Assembly: GCA_013400155.1 (NCBI GenBank)
Contig: VXBM01000007.1
Coordinates: forward strand, 2,256,861 to 2,320,860
Direction of reading: 5' to 3'
Source of the DNA: Helopsaltes ochotensis
Lineage: Eukaryota; Chordata; Aves; Passeriformes; Locustellidae
Length of the DNA stretch: 64,000 nucleotides
Positions 62,609 to 64,000 of this stretch are shown here, piece by piece. Both the position numbers and the translations under genes were made by a program. A model generated the notes under the pieces. The model saw nothing but the letters and a program-made list of their open reading frames with translations. It had not been told where the DNA came from and made no database searches. The first letter of the stretch is position 1, and every line of letters starts with the position of its first letter.

Positions 62609-64000
62609 CTAAAGAAAAAAACGGAAGTGGTGTGTTGAGATAGTAATCAGGTAACAAAATCTGAAGCTTGTGGAAATTTCAACGTGGTCCAAAAAAATAT
62701 GAGCTTGAAAAATCATGAGTCAGCACCAGAAATGGTAAAAAGTTATTCAGAAGTATTTTTCATATATATTTTGATTATTAGTTTGGATATTTCTCTTGAC
62801 ACTGAATCTGCTCTTCTTTCAAACCTTCCCTTTACTGAAGCTTATTGTTATCTGCAAACACAAGTCTTTCTTTACTAATAAATTGTCTCCCACTCTTTTT
62901 CCTGATCTCCCTTACATAATGACAGTATCCTGGGGTTTAACTAGCAAAATCTAAAAATTATGCTAGTGGGGGAAGATTAAATAAGTGACCTTACACACAA
63001 AGAAAGCAATATTATTCACATATTTCATTATTTTAAATTTTTGTTACAAAGAAAAAAATGCAGGCTTGTTCTGTGACCTCAGAAAGTCTTCTCAGTAATC
63101 TAGCAATTTGCTAACAACAGCCTCAACAGAGAAAAGGTAACTTCTCTTTTTTAAAAAAGAGAAAATTTTCACTTTATGTGCAAACTATGCAAATATTGTA
63201 TATCTCAATAATGTATTTTGCAGTCACTTTTTTAAATGTCTGTGATCCCGGAGATATTCTGGCTGTTCCAGGGTATGAGAAACAGTTAATCTCTGGACAC
63301 AAACAGTAATTAATTGGACTAATGGCTGGTTTACTAACATGAACTCCACTTAAAACTTGCAGTAATTAATTTTTGCTATTCACCAGGGACTGTTGCTTTT
63401 CAGAAATCATTCAGTAAGAAATCAAAATGATAAAACTATTTTTAATACATTACTTTGCAGAAGCATAACTTTCCAATGTTTAATCTAAATGAGGTATTAA
63501 CTCCAATAGGTTAATCATTAACCGAATTTTAAGCAACAACGTATTTTATCTTATTTTCTTTATTGATCAATAGATCAAACAGTCTTTCAAGCAGCGACAT
63601 GAATAATCCCTAGGATAGAACTGATTGCTAAACTATTTATGAGCAATAACTTGGGATAAACTAAAACACCACCTATGCAATAGTCAAGTTATGGCTACCC
63701 TTCATACACAGGGTTTTCTGACTTGCTTTGTATTCCTCCATGGGACTTCTGCAGAAAAATACATGTGCAACACTGCACAGACACTACCTTAAAGTATACA
63801 GGAAGATAGACAGCTGAAACCCCAAACTCTTTTGGGGCATTCAGCAGTTTTATGGTTAGCTATGACTGTTAATTATTTTACTTTTTAATTTGCTTCTTTG
63901 TGTGGCTATCACCAACTTTCCAGTCACTCCTTTTAATTGAAGACTGAGGTTATATTCTCAAAGATCCAGATAGTGACATCTGAACATGTTGAAACCTAAA
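62609..64000. other. Right end of window, upstream part of the dynein pseudogene
   Basis: AT-rich sequence with repeated TTAATTA/AGTAATTAATT words near 63.3-63.5 kb. The next dynein exon 5' of remnant 1 (coiled-coil 1, ending near PKDRSWKAAK) was sought on the minus strand and not seen, so it lies beyond the edge or is lost. Confidence 0.5.

Noticed and set aside
1..64000. CRISPR arrays, tRNA or rRNA genes, bacterial operons
   Set aside because: None seen; the window is vertebrate nuclear DNA.

Overview
This window looks like bird nuclear DNA. The only clearly functional protein-coding gene is a vertebrate CDCA7. It has compact introns and sits beside a CpG island, in AT-rich DNA that carries few repeats. 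The recognisable interspersed repeats are a CR1 LINE tail and a solo LTR of an avian ERVL-type family, plus worn MIR-like and palindromic-element relics. The two assembly gaps both fall inside GC-rich islands, as is common in avian assemblies. Species cannot be told from the sequence.

Layout. 1-250: CpG island, probably the CDCA7 promoter or 5' region. 849-6666 (+): nine coding exons of CDCA7, running from the exon that encodes the serine/aspartate-rich N-terminal segment to the stop codon; the exon with the annotated vertebrate start codon is not visible and probably lies upstream. 6667-8430: long 3' UTR with a poly(A) signal. 8431-24491: no gene seen, only a few repeat relics and AT-rich blocks that could be regulatory. 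24492-62608 (-): scattered remains of an axonemal dynein heavy chain gene of the outer-arm beta (DNAH9/DNAH11-like) class. Ten exon remnants are collinear with the dynein motor, from the microtubule-binding stalk at 62.5 kb to the C-terminal domain at 24.5 kb. Some are still open with good splice sites; others carry stops, frameshifts or deletions. This looks like a decayed single-copy (unitary) pseudogene whose 5' part lies beyond the window's right edge. 28.3-30.1 kb and 54.1-54.5 kb: two CpG islands (each with a run of Ns) inside introns of the dead gene, candidates for promoters of unannotated transcripts.

CDCA7 works in the nucleus: its C-terminal cysteine-rich zinc finger binds hemimethylated DNA and brings the remodeller HELLS to chromatin for maintenance methylation. 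The dynein remnant has no evident functional link to it. From what I know of the human map, the CDCA7-SP3 interval has no dynein gene, so the remnant may record an ancient dynein locus here. Most of the remaining short open frames look like chance ORFs in AT-rich DNA.
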